Shown in pieces: positions 1 to 5,883 of a stretch of DNA of 8,427 nucleotides (the stretch's first letter is position 1; every line of letters begins with the position of its first letter). The stretch comes from JAWWPY01 sp964412845 (lineage in GTDB: Bacteria > Actinomycetota > Actinomycetes > Streptosporangiales > Streptosporangiaceae), in contig CAYPQM010000224.1 in assembly GCA_964412845.1 (NCBI GenBank), positions 1 through 8,427 on the forward strand, written 5' to 3'. The translations under genes were made by a program, and so were the position numbers. A model generated the notes under the pieces. That model did no database searches. It was not told where the DNA came from and saw only the letters and a list, made by a program, of their open reading frames with translations.

Positions 1-531
1 ACTGTCGACCTCCGACTCCACGGTCATCAGGAAGCGGTACGTGGCGCCGATGATGTGCGCGTCCAGGGGCGCCACGTGAGCATCGCGCCGCGCCTCGCCC
101 GGCGCCGAATAGGGCGCGGGGTAGAGCGCCGCCATCGGCTGGTGCATGGTCGACAGCACGTCGCTCACCAGTTCCGGCTCGATCTGCAGGACGAACGAGA
201 GGAACGGCCGGGCCGGTGCCGCCTCCAGGATCTCGACCTCGAACCGGGACCGCCGGTTCAGCACCAGGTACCGCATCGGATCGTAGACATGATCTTCCGA
301 CCCGACGCGGACCCGCTTGGAACCCTGCACGATCAGGCAGTAGGACAGGGAGACGACCTCATCCCAGTGCGGCGGGATGGGGGCGGAGAACCGGTAGAAG
401 GTGAGCCCGGGCCAGCCGTGCTGGTTGGCTCCTTCGGACTCGGCGTACCGGTCGACCAGCCGGGCCAGGTCTCCCGCCGCTACCAGGTCATCCCGGAGGA
501 ACCGGTAGTCCTTCTTCCCGCTGACCGCCAT
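1..531 (-). CDS. AraC-family transcriptional regulator, N-terminal part (partial, runs off left edge)
   Basis: The first 177 residues of a protein whose C-terminus lies beyond base 1. Residues about 30-130 match the AraC-type N-terminal regulatory domain (AraC_N, a cupin-like effector-binding fold): GWPGLTFYRFS at 39-49, a beta-rich core with SYCLIVQGSKRVRVG at 63-77, YDPMRYLVL at 83-91, and the SFVLQIEPELV strand/helix at 112-122. The DNA-binding helix-turn-helix pair expected in the C-terminal ~100 residues is outside the window, so the family call rests on the sensor domain alone. ATG at 531 was chosen because AGGTG lies 7 nt upstream; an ATG at 538 is out of frame with the domain. It starts 14 bp after the monooxygenase beta-subunit stop, so it is probably co-transcribed and is a candidate regulator of this operon. 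The inducer is unknown. Confidence 0.82.
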   Translation of the reverse strand, partial: MAVSGKKDYRFLRDDLVAAGDLARLVDRYAESEGANQHGWPGLTFYRFSAPIPPHWDEVVSLSYCLIVQGSKRVRVGSEDHVYDPMRYLVLNRRSRFEVEILEAAPARPFLSFVLQIEPELVSDVLSTMHQPMAALYPAPYSAPGEARRDAHVAPLDAHIIGATYRFLMTVESEVDS

Positions 532-545
532 TGGTCATCACCTGC

Positions 546-1577
546 TCATCCGGCCAGGCCGGCCTCGTTCAGCACCCGCCGCCTGGCTGCGGTAGCCGCC
601 GAAACCACAGTGTCCGCGTTACGCCCGCTGGTCGGCAACTGTTCGAACACACTGCCCAGGGCAGCCGCGGCGGCATCGGCCAGCGGTATCCACCGGTCGG
701 CCCAGCGGCGCAGGACGTCGCGATTGCCCTCCCGCTGCTCCACCGCGTACTGGGCGAGCGCCGTGCTCCACCGGGTGCTGCGGTCCGCGTCAATGGCCAG
801 GTTGGACAGCAGCAGCCAGGTCAGGTCGTCGTTGTTGGCGTGCGCGACGTTGGCCACCTGGCGGATCAGCACCTCATCCAGAGTGGGCCGCAGCACCAGG
901 TTCATCGCCGTGAAGCATTCGCCCCAGTCATAGGCGACCAGCAGCTTCTCCAGTGCTTTGCGGGCCGGCTGCCACGCCTCGTGCCGCTCCCAGATCTGCC
1001 GCTCACCGGTGCCGATGGTGCCGACCGCGGCGGCGGTGTCCTGCAACTGGCGGGTGCGGTAGGCCACCAGCGACACCCGGCGCAGCAGGTCCCCGCCGGC
1101 GAACACGGCACAGTTGGTGATGTAGGACGACGGGGACATCTGGGCCAGGTAGGCGGTGCACATCTGCAGTGCGTGCGCCGGGTACCGGGTGGGCGTGAAC
1201 ACCGACGACAGGAACCGGGCCCATTCGGCGGGCAGCGACTGGTCGTGCTCGGCGGCGGTGTACTCGTCGAGAACTCCCTCGATGACCGTCTCCTGCTCGT
1301 CCTGCATCGTGACGTACTTGCGGTAGGTCATCTCGTCCGGATCGCGGAATCCGGTCCAGTCGGCGGCCTGCAGCGGCGACTTGTCGCGGTAGGTGAGGTA
1401 CCACATGTTCATCGGGGTCGTCGGGTTCGACTCCAGCGCGGTCGCCCGGCCCGGGCGCGTGGTGTAGTTCAGCCCGTGCGTGACGATCTCGTACTCACTG
1501 GGAATGCGCCGCAGGTCACCCAGTGCGCTCCAGGTCTTCAGCCGCCGCTTCGGGCGCGGGGCGCTGACATCGGTCAT
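546..1577 (-). CDS. Soluble diiron monooxygenase, hydroxylase beta subunit (TmoE-like)
   Basis: A 343-residue protein of the beta-subunit family of bacterial multicomponent (soluble diiron) monooxygenases. The beta subunit is a helical ferritin-like paralogue of alpha without iron ligands; it pairs with alpha and gamma to form the cytoplasmic (alpha-beta-gamma)2 hydroxylase. Its N-terminal half matches what I know of TmoE closely: KTWSALGDLRRIPSEYEIV at 14-32, TPMNMWYLTYRDKSPL at 54-69, DPDEMTYRKYVTMQDEQE at 79-96, HDQSL at 111-115, LQMCTAYLAQMSPSSYITNC at 137-156 and AYDWGE at 215-220, followed by NDDLTWLL and the STRWSTAL helix near 249-274. Length is close to the ~330 residues usual in the family. 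The start overlaps the effector stop (ATGA) and is preceded by GAGGAG 5 nt upstream, indicating translational coupling. The C-terminal ~35 residues are Ala/Arg-rich and less conserved. Substrate cannot be inferred from this subunit. Confidence 0.92.
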   Translation of the reverse strand: MTDVSAPRPKRRLKTWSALGDLRRIPSEYEIVTHGLNYTTRPGRATALESNPTTPMNMWYLTYRDKSPLQAADWTGFRDPDEMTYRKYVTMQDEQETVIEGVLDEYTAAEHDQSLPAEWARFLSSVFTPTRYPAHALQMCTAYLAQMSPSSYITNCAVFAGGDLLRRVSLVAYRTRQLQDTAAAVGTIGTGERQIWERHEAWQPARKALEKLLVAYDWGECFTAMNLVLRPTLDEVLIRQVANVAHANNDDLTWLLLSNLAIDADRSTRWSTALAQYAVEQREGNRDVLRRWADRWIPLADAAAAALGSVFEQLPTSGRNADTVVSAATAARRRVLNEAGLAG

Positions 1578-1903
1578 GATGACTCCTCATGAGCTGACGG
1601 GGCCGCCGTGGCCGGCGCGGACGCGGCGCCCTTGAGACGCCAGCGCACCTCCTGCGAGGTCATCTCGATGCGCCCCGCGAACGCGGACATCAGCCCTTCA
1701 AGCTGGCGCATCTCGAAGGGCCGCCCGAGGTTGCGCTCGATGGACTCGCGGGTCAGCCTGAGCTCGCCCGCACCGCTGACCCGGGTGTAGGCGCCCCGGT
1801 CGATCACGTCGATCTCCTGGCCGGGATTGTCGTCCACGATGGCGGCGACGATGGCATCCACATCGTCGGACATCCGCAGGACCGGTCCCACTGGGTTCTT
1901 CAT
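1574..1903 (-). CDS. Monooxygenase effector/coupling protein (MmoB/TmoD family)
   Basis: A 109-residue small regulatory component of soluble diiron monooxygenases. This family has no cofactor; it docks on the hydroxylase alpha subunit over the diiron site and tunes O2 activation and coupling. The sequence shows the family's landmarks in order: NPVGPVLR at 3-10, DNPGQEIDVIDRGAYTRV at 25-42, GELRLTRESIERNLGRPFEM at 46-65, and SAFAGRIE at 73-80. These align without obvious gaps to TmoD as I recall it. A 17-residue Ala/Pro/Ser-rich tail after residue 92 extends past the usual end (family length about 100). ATG at 1903 has GGAG 8 nt upstream. It begins 37 nt after the gamma-subunit stop, exactly where the Rieske ferredoxin gene sits in tmo-type operons, and ends in an ATGA overlap with the beta subunit. 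Confidence 0.9.
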   Translation of the reverse strand: MKNPVGPVLRMSDDVDAIVAAIVDDNPGQEIDVIDRGAYTRVSGAGELRLTRESIERNLGRPFEMRQLEGLMSAFAGRIEMTSQEVRWRLKGAASAPATAAPSAHEESS

Positions 1904-1921
1904 CTCACTGCTCCGCTCACG

Positions 1922-1945
1922 GGGGCGTTCACCGGGGCGTTCACC
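1922..1945. repeat. 12-bp perfect tandem duplication spanning the gamma-subunit stop codon
   Basis: The plus-strand unit ggggcgttcacc occurs twice head-to-tail (1922-1933 and 1934-1945). On the coding (minus) strand each copy carries TGA in the same frame: the inner copy (1941-1943) is the functional stop of the gamma subunit, the outer (1929-1931) a redundant in-frame stop. It most likely arose by slippage and has no obvious function. Confidence 0.8.
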
Positions 1946-2249
1946 GGGCCCAGCCGACGAGGACGCTGCTCAGCGGGCTGATGCCGGCCTCGGCCACGGT
2001 CAGGTGACCCGGGATGACCTTGCCGTCCACCCGGAACACCAGGGCCGCATCGCGCGGCCGGACCCGGCGGCCGACGACGTGATACGCGACCTTCTGCGCT
2101 GCCTCATCGATGGTGTCGGTATCCAGCACGAGGATGAGCTGCATCACGAAGTCGTCCTCGAACAGCGCGTTGACCGGAACCGGCTGCCCTTCCGGCTCAG
2201 CCTCGGCCGCCTGGTCAGCAGGCCCGGTCGCGTCCTGGGTCTCGGTCAT
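1941..2249 (-). CDS. Soluble diiron monooxygenase, hydroxylase gamma subunit (TmoB-like)
   Basis: A 102-residue protein matching the small TmoB-type gamma subunit, a ubiquitin-like fold bound to the outside of the hydroxylase. Conserved stretches include PVNALFEDDFVMQLILVLD at 25-43, EAAQKVAYHVVGRRVRPRD at 49-67, and LTVAEAGISPLSSVLVGW at 83-100, corresponding to the HAAFEKDF, VAEKVAYH.VNRRVAPR and MTIAESGLNP segments I recall in TmoB. An acidic, Pro/Gln/Ala-rich leader of about 22 residues makes it longer than the ~84-residue T4MO protein. ATG at 2249 was chosen because its ATGA overlaps the alpha-subunit stop and AGGAGGG lies about 4 nt upstream; extending upstream would only read into alpha's coding frame. 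The neighbours on both sides are monooxygenase subunits, which makes the assignment firm. Confidence 0.88.
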   Translation of the reverse strand: MTETQDATGPADQAAEAEPEGQPVPVNALFEDDFVMQLILVLDTDTIDEAAQKVAYHVVGRRVRPRDAALVFRVDGKVIPGHLTVAEAGISPLSSVLVGWAR

Positions 2250-3793
2250 CGTCCCTCCTGGCCTGCCGGTGCGGTGGACTGGGCATTCGGGTGCTGGCCG
2301 GTCCCGTTTCCGTTCTGGTACCGCTTCGCCCACCGGTAGCCGTAGGCGTCGTCACCCATCACCTCGGGGGTGAGCCCCATCCAGCCCAGGATCCCCTCCA
2401 CGGTCGGCGGCTGGATCTCACCGCCGAGCAGCCGCTCGATCACCGTGGGGTCATGCATGGTGTCCCGGTCCTCCCACCAGATCTGCCGGCAGGGGCGCGA
2501 GCAGAAATGGTAGGTGTAGCCGTTGTGCTTCAGCGGGTAGCTGCGGATCGGGTACTTGTCGTTGAACGGGGAACCGGCCGTGCCGATGGGCAGGTGGCAC
2601 AGGTTGCACAGCCACGGCAGGGTCTCCGGGAGGGTCTGCTCCATCCGGTCGTTGTTGACGTTCTCGATGATCACGTCCCAGATCCGGCCGAACTGCTTCT
2701 CCCACTCCGGGTACTTCTCGTGCAGCCAGTCACGCTCTTCCGGGGTCACCCCGGCCTGCGGCTTCCACCAGACCGTCGGCCGCCAGTACCACACGCCGAG
2801 ATGCAGCGAGTGGTGCCAGGTGTCCAGCCCGGCCATGAACTCGTCCCAGTACCACGGCTTCTTCAGCCCGTAGTCCTGGATCTGGTCGAGGAACTGGCCC
2901 GCGATCCATTCCTGCATGAACTCCTTGTAGGACTGCTTGCGCATCTCCAGCGGCGTGTAGTAGTCCATGCCGGGTCCGGTGAGGACCGAGAACAGCCGGG
3001 CGGACGCCCAGAACGTCTTGTCGATGATCCACTGGGCCCGCTTGGGGTCGTGCTCGACCAGGATCTCCAGGGTCGGGCCGCCCTGCTGGGAGTGCCGGGC
3101 CTCATCGGTCTGGATGGACGAGATCATGTTCGCGAAGTTGATGTCGCCAGACTCCAGCGCGTCCGCGGACAAGGCGACGAACTGGACGTTGGTGAACCCG
3201 GTCTCGAACGTGAACGGGAGCTGGATCGCGACGTCGATGACGTTCGGGTTCAGCATCATGCCGTCGAAGGTGGCCCGCGCCGCGATGATCGCCCAGTCGT
3301 TGGTCTGGTAGGCCTTGTGCGCCCAGTCGTACTGCGGGTCCTTGCCGATCAGTTCGTGCGGGAAGAACAAGCTGATCTGGGTGTGCCTGGTCTCGTCCAG
3401 GGACCCGAAGATGGCCATGTTCCGCCAGGCGCCCGCCAGCCCGAACCGGGCCATCCGCAGCTCCGCGTAGACCGCGAGGTCCTCGATCAGGGCCACCCCG
3501 CCGAAGTGCATCTTCGCGACCGACTTCCAGCCCTCGTCCAGTTGCTCGAAAACCTTGGACTTCTGCAGGACCGCCTTCACCGAGTAGGCGCCGGTCTCCT
3601 TCTCCCGCTGGGTCGCCACATATTCCGGGTAGGTGACCTTGTAGGGCTCGTCCCACTTGGCCCACGCCTCGCGCGGGATCTTGCCGTGCCCGGACAGCCA
3701 TTCGGGGAAGACCGCCTCGTAATCCACATAGGACAGTTCCCAGTCGAGATCGCGGGCGATGTCGTACCACTTCTCACGGGGCATGCGTGCCAC
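2246..3793 (-). CDS. Soluble diiron monooxygenase, hydroxylase alpha (catalytic) subunit (TmoA-like)
   Basis: A 515-residue catalytic subunit that activates O2 at a carboxylate-bridged diiron centre to hydroxylate or epoxidise hydrocarbons. Visible iron ligands are E104, E134 and H137 (DETRH), E197 (FETGFTN), E231 and H234 (DEARH); T201 and Q228, conserved near the site, are present. Numbering coincides with toluene-4-monooxygenase TmoA without gaps through residue 234. Other matches: TYPEYVATQREKETGAYSVKA at 54-74 region, TGPGMDYYTPLE at 272-283, GVWYWRPTVWW at 333-343, AGVTPEERDWL at 347-357. C-terminal residues 396-435 form a YHS/TRASH-like site with C396, C399, C431 and C435. The GTG start at 3793 is chosen because AGGAGG lies 8 nt upstream and MARMPREKWY aligns with TmoA's first ten residues; the ATG three codons later is too far (17 nt) from that site. 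The stop overlaps the gamma start. Pocket residues V100 and I103 differ from T4MO (I100, G103), so the substrate may differ. Confidence 0.95.
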   Translation of the reverse strand: MARMPREKWYDIARDLDWELSYVDYEAVFPEWLSGHGKIPREAWAKWDEPYKVTYPEYVATQREKETGAYSVKAVLQKSKVFEQLDEGWKSVAKMHFGGVALIEDLAVYAELRMARFGLAGAWRNMAIFGSLDETRHTQISLFFPHELIGKDPQYDWAHKAYQTNDWAIIAARATFDGMMLNPNVIDVAIQLPFTFETGFTNVQFVALSADALESGDINFANMISSIQTDEARHSQQGGPTLEILVEHDPKRAQWIIDKTFWASARLFSVLTGPGMDYYTPLEMRKQSYKEFMQEWIAGQFLDQIQDYGLKKPWYWDEFMAGLDTWHHSLHLGVWYWRPTVWWKPQAGVTPEERDWLHEKYPEWEKQFGRIWDVIIENVNNDRMEQTLPETLPWLCNLCHLPIGTAGSPFNDKYPIRSYPLKHNGYTYHFCSRPCRQIWWEDRDTMHDPTVIERLLGGEIQPPTVEGILGWMGLTPEVMGDDAYGYRWAKRYQNGNGTGQHPNAQSTAPAGQEGR

Positions 3794-3845
3794 GGTCAGG
3801 TCCTCCTGCCAGGTTTTCTGCTGATGGCTTCGGGTGGCCTCGGGC

Positions 3846-4352
3846 TTAGTCGACCTCAAGCCAGTCGAGTTGCCGCTTCCAGTCCACGGTGTCCCAGTAA
3901 GCGACGATGTCGTCGATCAGGCCGTCGCCGTCCACGTGGAAGAGGAACAAGTGCGGCAGGTCGTAGCGGCCGCCGCGGCAGGCGATCACGCCGAAGTCCT
4001 TGGCCTGCGTGCCGCCGATGGACACCTCGGCCGCGACGTTGCCGTCGTCGGCGGCGCGGATCGTGGCCACCACGTTCGACAGGTCAGGGAACGCGTCGAT
4101 GAGGGCGGTCCAGATCGGCTTTCCGACGGTGCGGACCTGGCCCTCACCGCGGATCACCCGCTGCCGGGCCCACACCTCGAACGGCACGTAACGGAATGTC
4201 GCGTTGTCCGCGCACAGATCCACCATGCGCTCGACGTCGCGCACCCGGTACGCGTCGAAGAACGCGGCCACAGCGGACCCGGCCGTGGCCGCCCCGGGCA
4301 GGCCGGCCGCGGGCGAGCCGGCCACGGGCGTCGATGTCAGGTCGGTGCTCAT
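3846..4352 (-). CDS. NTF2-like/SnoaL-family protein (second of a tandem pair)
   Basis: A 168-residue protein of the SnoaL-like, NTF2 cone-fold superfamily, which contains polyketide cyclases, ketosteroid isomerase-like enzymes and ligand-binding proteins. The fold pattern is clear: an N-terminal helix FFDAYRVRDVERMVDLCADNATFRY at 31-55, the AFPDLSNVVATI turn and strand at 87-98, VAAEVSIGGTQAKDF at 106-120, LPHLFLFHVDGDGLIDDIVAYWD at 132-154 and a terminal aromatic segment VDWKRQLDWLE. D154 sits where SnoaL-type enzymes often carry a catalytic acid. The first ~28 residues are an Ala/Gly/Pro-rich, probably disordered leader. ATG at 4352 is supported by AAAGGGG about 8 nt upstream, which overlaps the previous gene's TAA. 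It lies 11 nt after its paralogue and 52 nt before the monooxygenase alpha subunit. The exact reaction cannot be deduced; it could be an isomerase, hydrolase or non-catalytic binding protein. Confidence 0.83.
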   Translation of the reverse strand: MSTDLTSTPVAGSPAAGLPGAATAGSAVAAFFDAYRVRDVERMVDLCADNATFRYVPFEVWARQRVIRGEGQVRTVGKPIWTALIDAFPDLSNVVATIRAADDGNVAAEVSIGGTQAKDFGVIACRGGRYDLPHLFLFHVDGDGLIDDIVAYWDTVDWKRQLDWLEVD

Positions 4353-4363
4353 CAGGCGCCCCT

Positions 4364-4801
4364 TTACCGTGCCGTAATTGTGATCTTGTCGAGCCGCTTG
4401 ACGCCGAGCCGGCGGTAGGCCTGGTTCTGGCACCAGTAGCCGGTGACCGCGGTGATCCGGTCGTCGGGACCGACCTGGAGGATCCAGCTCTGGTCCAGGT
4501 CGAAGTGCTTCTCCTGGTTGGTGGCACCAAGGAATTCCGCGGCCTGTGTCCCGTCGATGGTGATCTCGGCGACCGCCGCGTTGTCCGTGGTGACGAACAG
4601 CCGGCGGACCCGCACCAGCAGGTCGGGAAAGGCCTCGGTGAGACGCTGCAGGTAGTCAGCGCCATCCTCGGCCATCGTCCCGCTGATGCCCAGCGGCACC
4701 AGGGAGACCGACGCGCCCGGTGCCATCAGCTTGGCTACCGCGCCGGTGTCCCCTGATTGCATGCCCTCGAAGAATTCCTGCGCCACGCTGCGCGAGGTCA
4801 T
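4364..4801 (-). CDS. NTF2-like/SnoaL-family protein (first of a tandem pair)
   Basis: A 145-residue cytoplasmic protein with the NTF2/SnoaL layout: N-terminal helices VAQEFFEGMQSGDTGAVAKL at 6-25, a strand with MAPGASVSLVPLG at 26-38, YLQRLTEAFPDLLVRV at 50-65, AAVAEITIDGTQAAEF at 75-90, and QSWILQVGPDDRITAVTGYW at 104-123. It shares the motif AFPDL...V followed by A.E(I/V).I.GTQA..F with the next gene, so the pair probably arose by duplication, although the two have diverged widely. ATG at 4801 follows GGAGG with 9 nt spacing and lies only 4 nt after the stop of the DJ-1-family gene, implying co-transcription. No catalytic residue set can be assigned with confidence. The genetic link to a diiron oxygenase suggests action on an oxygenated intermediate, but that is inference. 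Confidence 0.8.
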   Translation of the reverse strand: MTSRSVAQEFFEGMQSGDTGAVAKLMAPGASVSLVPLGISGTMAEDGADYLQRLTEAFPDLLVRVRRLFVTTDNAAVAEITIDGTQAAEFLGATNQEKHFDLDQSWILQVGPDDRITAVTGYWCQNQAYRRLGVKRLDKITITAR

Positions 4802-4805
4802 CCGC

Positions 4806-5822
4806 TCATACCTCCAGTCGCTTCAGCACCGCGTCGGCGGCCGCCTCGGAAGATCCGGGGTTCTGGGCCGTGATGAGATTCCGGTCGATGACGACGTGCG
4901 AGACCCAGGCCGCGTCCCCGTCGTCGAAGATGGCGCCGCGGTTCTTCAGCGCGCTCTCCAGGTACCAGGCCATGCCGATCCGCCCGGCCTGGGTCTGGTC
5001 CTCCTCCTCGTCGGTGAAGGCGGTCATCTTGTAGCCGTCGAACAGCCAGGCGCCGTCGGCATCCGGCGCGGCGAGCAGCGCCGCCGGGCCGTGGCACAAC
5101 GCCGCGATGGTCTTGTCCGCCTCGTGCAGCAGCCGCAGCGCCCGGCGCACGTCCGCGTTATCGGCCAGATCGACCATGGGGCCGTGGCCGCCCGGGATGA
5201 ACAGCCCATCGAACGACGAGATCTCCGCATCGGACATGTCCGCCAGGTTCCTCGGCTCGCGCAGCCCGGGAATGGCGGCGAGCTTCGCCGCGACCTGCTC
5301 GGCATTGGCGGCGCTGGCCTGCCACACCGCGTCCTTGATCTCGTCCAGCTGGCCAGGGGACAGCCGGCTGCTCACCTCACCGTGGCTCGCGAGCACGGCA
5401 CGGAAGTCGGTGTTGCCGCGCCACGCCACGGCGGCGGCCGCCTCGACCACCTGCCGGGCCCGGAGCCGATCGAGGCCGGAGCTGACCAGCGCCTGGTACA
5501 CGCGGCGGGCCATGATCAGGTTGAGCTCGCTGAAGTGGGCGAAGGTCACCCGGATGTCATCGGCGTCGGGCGCGAAACTCCGGAAAACCGACAGCATGAA
5601 GTCCTCGTCGTCCTGCGGGTAGTGGAAGAACGGCTCAAGCCCCCACGGGTCCGGCTGCGGCGCCTGCCCGTCCGGCGTGGCGATCACCAGGCCCAGCGCG
5701 GTCCGCGCGAACCGCTCGTACGGCTCGAGAACCTCTTCCGCCCAGTAACCCGTGGGATGCTCGCTGCCGTCGGCCATCGTCATCGACCGAGCACTCGACA
5801 CGATCATCAGCAGTTCCGCCAT
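4806..5822 (-). CDS. DJ-1/PfpI (Hsp31-like) superfamily protein with a ~100-residue internal insertion
   Basis: A 338-residue member of the DJ-1/PfpI class-I glutamine-amidotransferase-like superfamily, whose Hsp31-like branch includes glyoxalase III, deglycase-like and chaperone activities. Visible landmarks: strand AELLMIVSSA at 2-11, HPTGYWAEE at 22-30, ALGLVIATPDG at 42-52, FDGLFIPGGHGPM at 204-216, the nucleophile elbow IAALCHGPAALL at 239-250 with C243-H244, YKMTAFTDEEE at 264-274, and VIDRNLITAQNPGSSEAAA at 311-329. Typical members are about 230 residues. The excess is a helical stretch, roughly 65-185, between the second strand and the GGHG strand; the usual connector is only ~30 residues. 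ATG at 5822 has GGGAG 6 nt upstream; upstream in-frame codons (e.g. ATG at 5855) lack a ribosome site and family homology. First gene of the probable operon. It may deal with reactive carbonyl products; that is inference from context. Confidence 0.85.
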   Translation of the reverse strand: MAELLMIVSSARSMTMADGSEHPTGYWAEEVLEPYERFARTALGLVIATPDGQAPQPDPWGLEPFFHYPQDDEDFMLSVFRSFAPDADDIRVTFAHFSELNLIMARRVYQALVSSGLDRLRARQVVEAAAAVAWRGNTDFRAVLASHGEVSSRLSPGQLDEIKDAVWQASAANAEQVAAKLAAIPGLREPRNLADMSDAEISSFDGLFIPGGHGPMVDLADNADVRRALRLLHEADKTIAALCHGPAALLAAPDADGAWLFDGYKMTAFTDEEEDQTQAGRIGMAWYLESALKNRGAIFDDGDAAWVSHVVIDRNLITAQNPGSSEAAADAVLKRLEV

Positions 5823-5867
5823 AGAAGCTCCCGATTCACCATTGATCGCTGACATCTGGTGGATCAC

Positions 5868-5883
5868 TGTGCTGAACGTCACA
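5868..5883. promoter_or_regulatory. CRP/FNR-like operator candidate (TGTGC-N6-TCACA)
   Basis: The 16-bp dyad TGTGCTGAACGTCACA matches the CRP-family consensus TGTGA-N6-TCACA at nine of ten defined positions. It lies 46 bp upstream of the ATG at 5822, a position where a regulator could act on the operon promoter. A chance match of this quality is possible, and no promoter element has been placed relative to it. Confidence 0.35.

Noticed and set aside
531..1592. Plus-strand open frame of 353 codons opposite the beta subunit, and the overlapping frame at 55-933
   Set aside because: Both are antisense to the beta-subunit and AraC genes, rich in Arg/Gly/Val/Pro and without recognisable domains.
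3785..3859. Longer start of the monooxygenase alpha subunit (ATG at 3859)
   Set aside because: It would overlap the preceding NTF2-like gene's stop; the GTG at 3793 has an ideal AGGAGG and aligns residue-for-residue with the N-terminus of TmoA.
2291..4102. Plus-strand open frame of 603 codons opposite the alpha subunit
   Set aside because: It mirrors the alpha-subunit codons, a common artefact of high GC content. The translation is Val/Arg/Leu/His/Pro-rich without any family motif, and the opposite strand encodes an unmistakable diiron hydroxylase.
3846..4801. Limonene-epoxide-hydrolase identity for the NTF2-like proteins
   Set aside because: Attractive in an oxygenase operon, but the Arg-x-Asp pair of that family is not visible; the GTQ strand and terminal YWD pattern fit generic SnoaL-like proteins better.
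4686..5852. Plus-strand open frame of 388 codons opposite the DJ-1-family gene
   Set aside because: Shadow frame with Arg/Val/His-rich composition and no motifs; the minus strand carries clear DJ-1/PfpI signatures.
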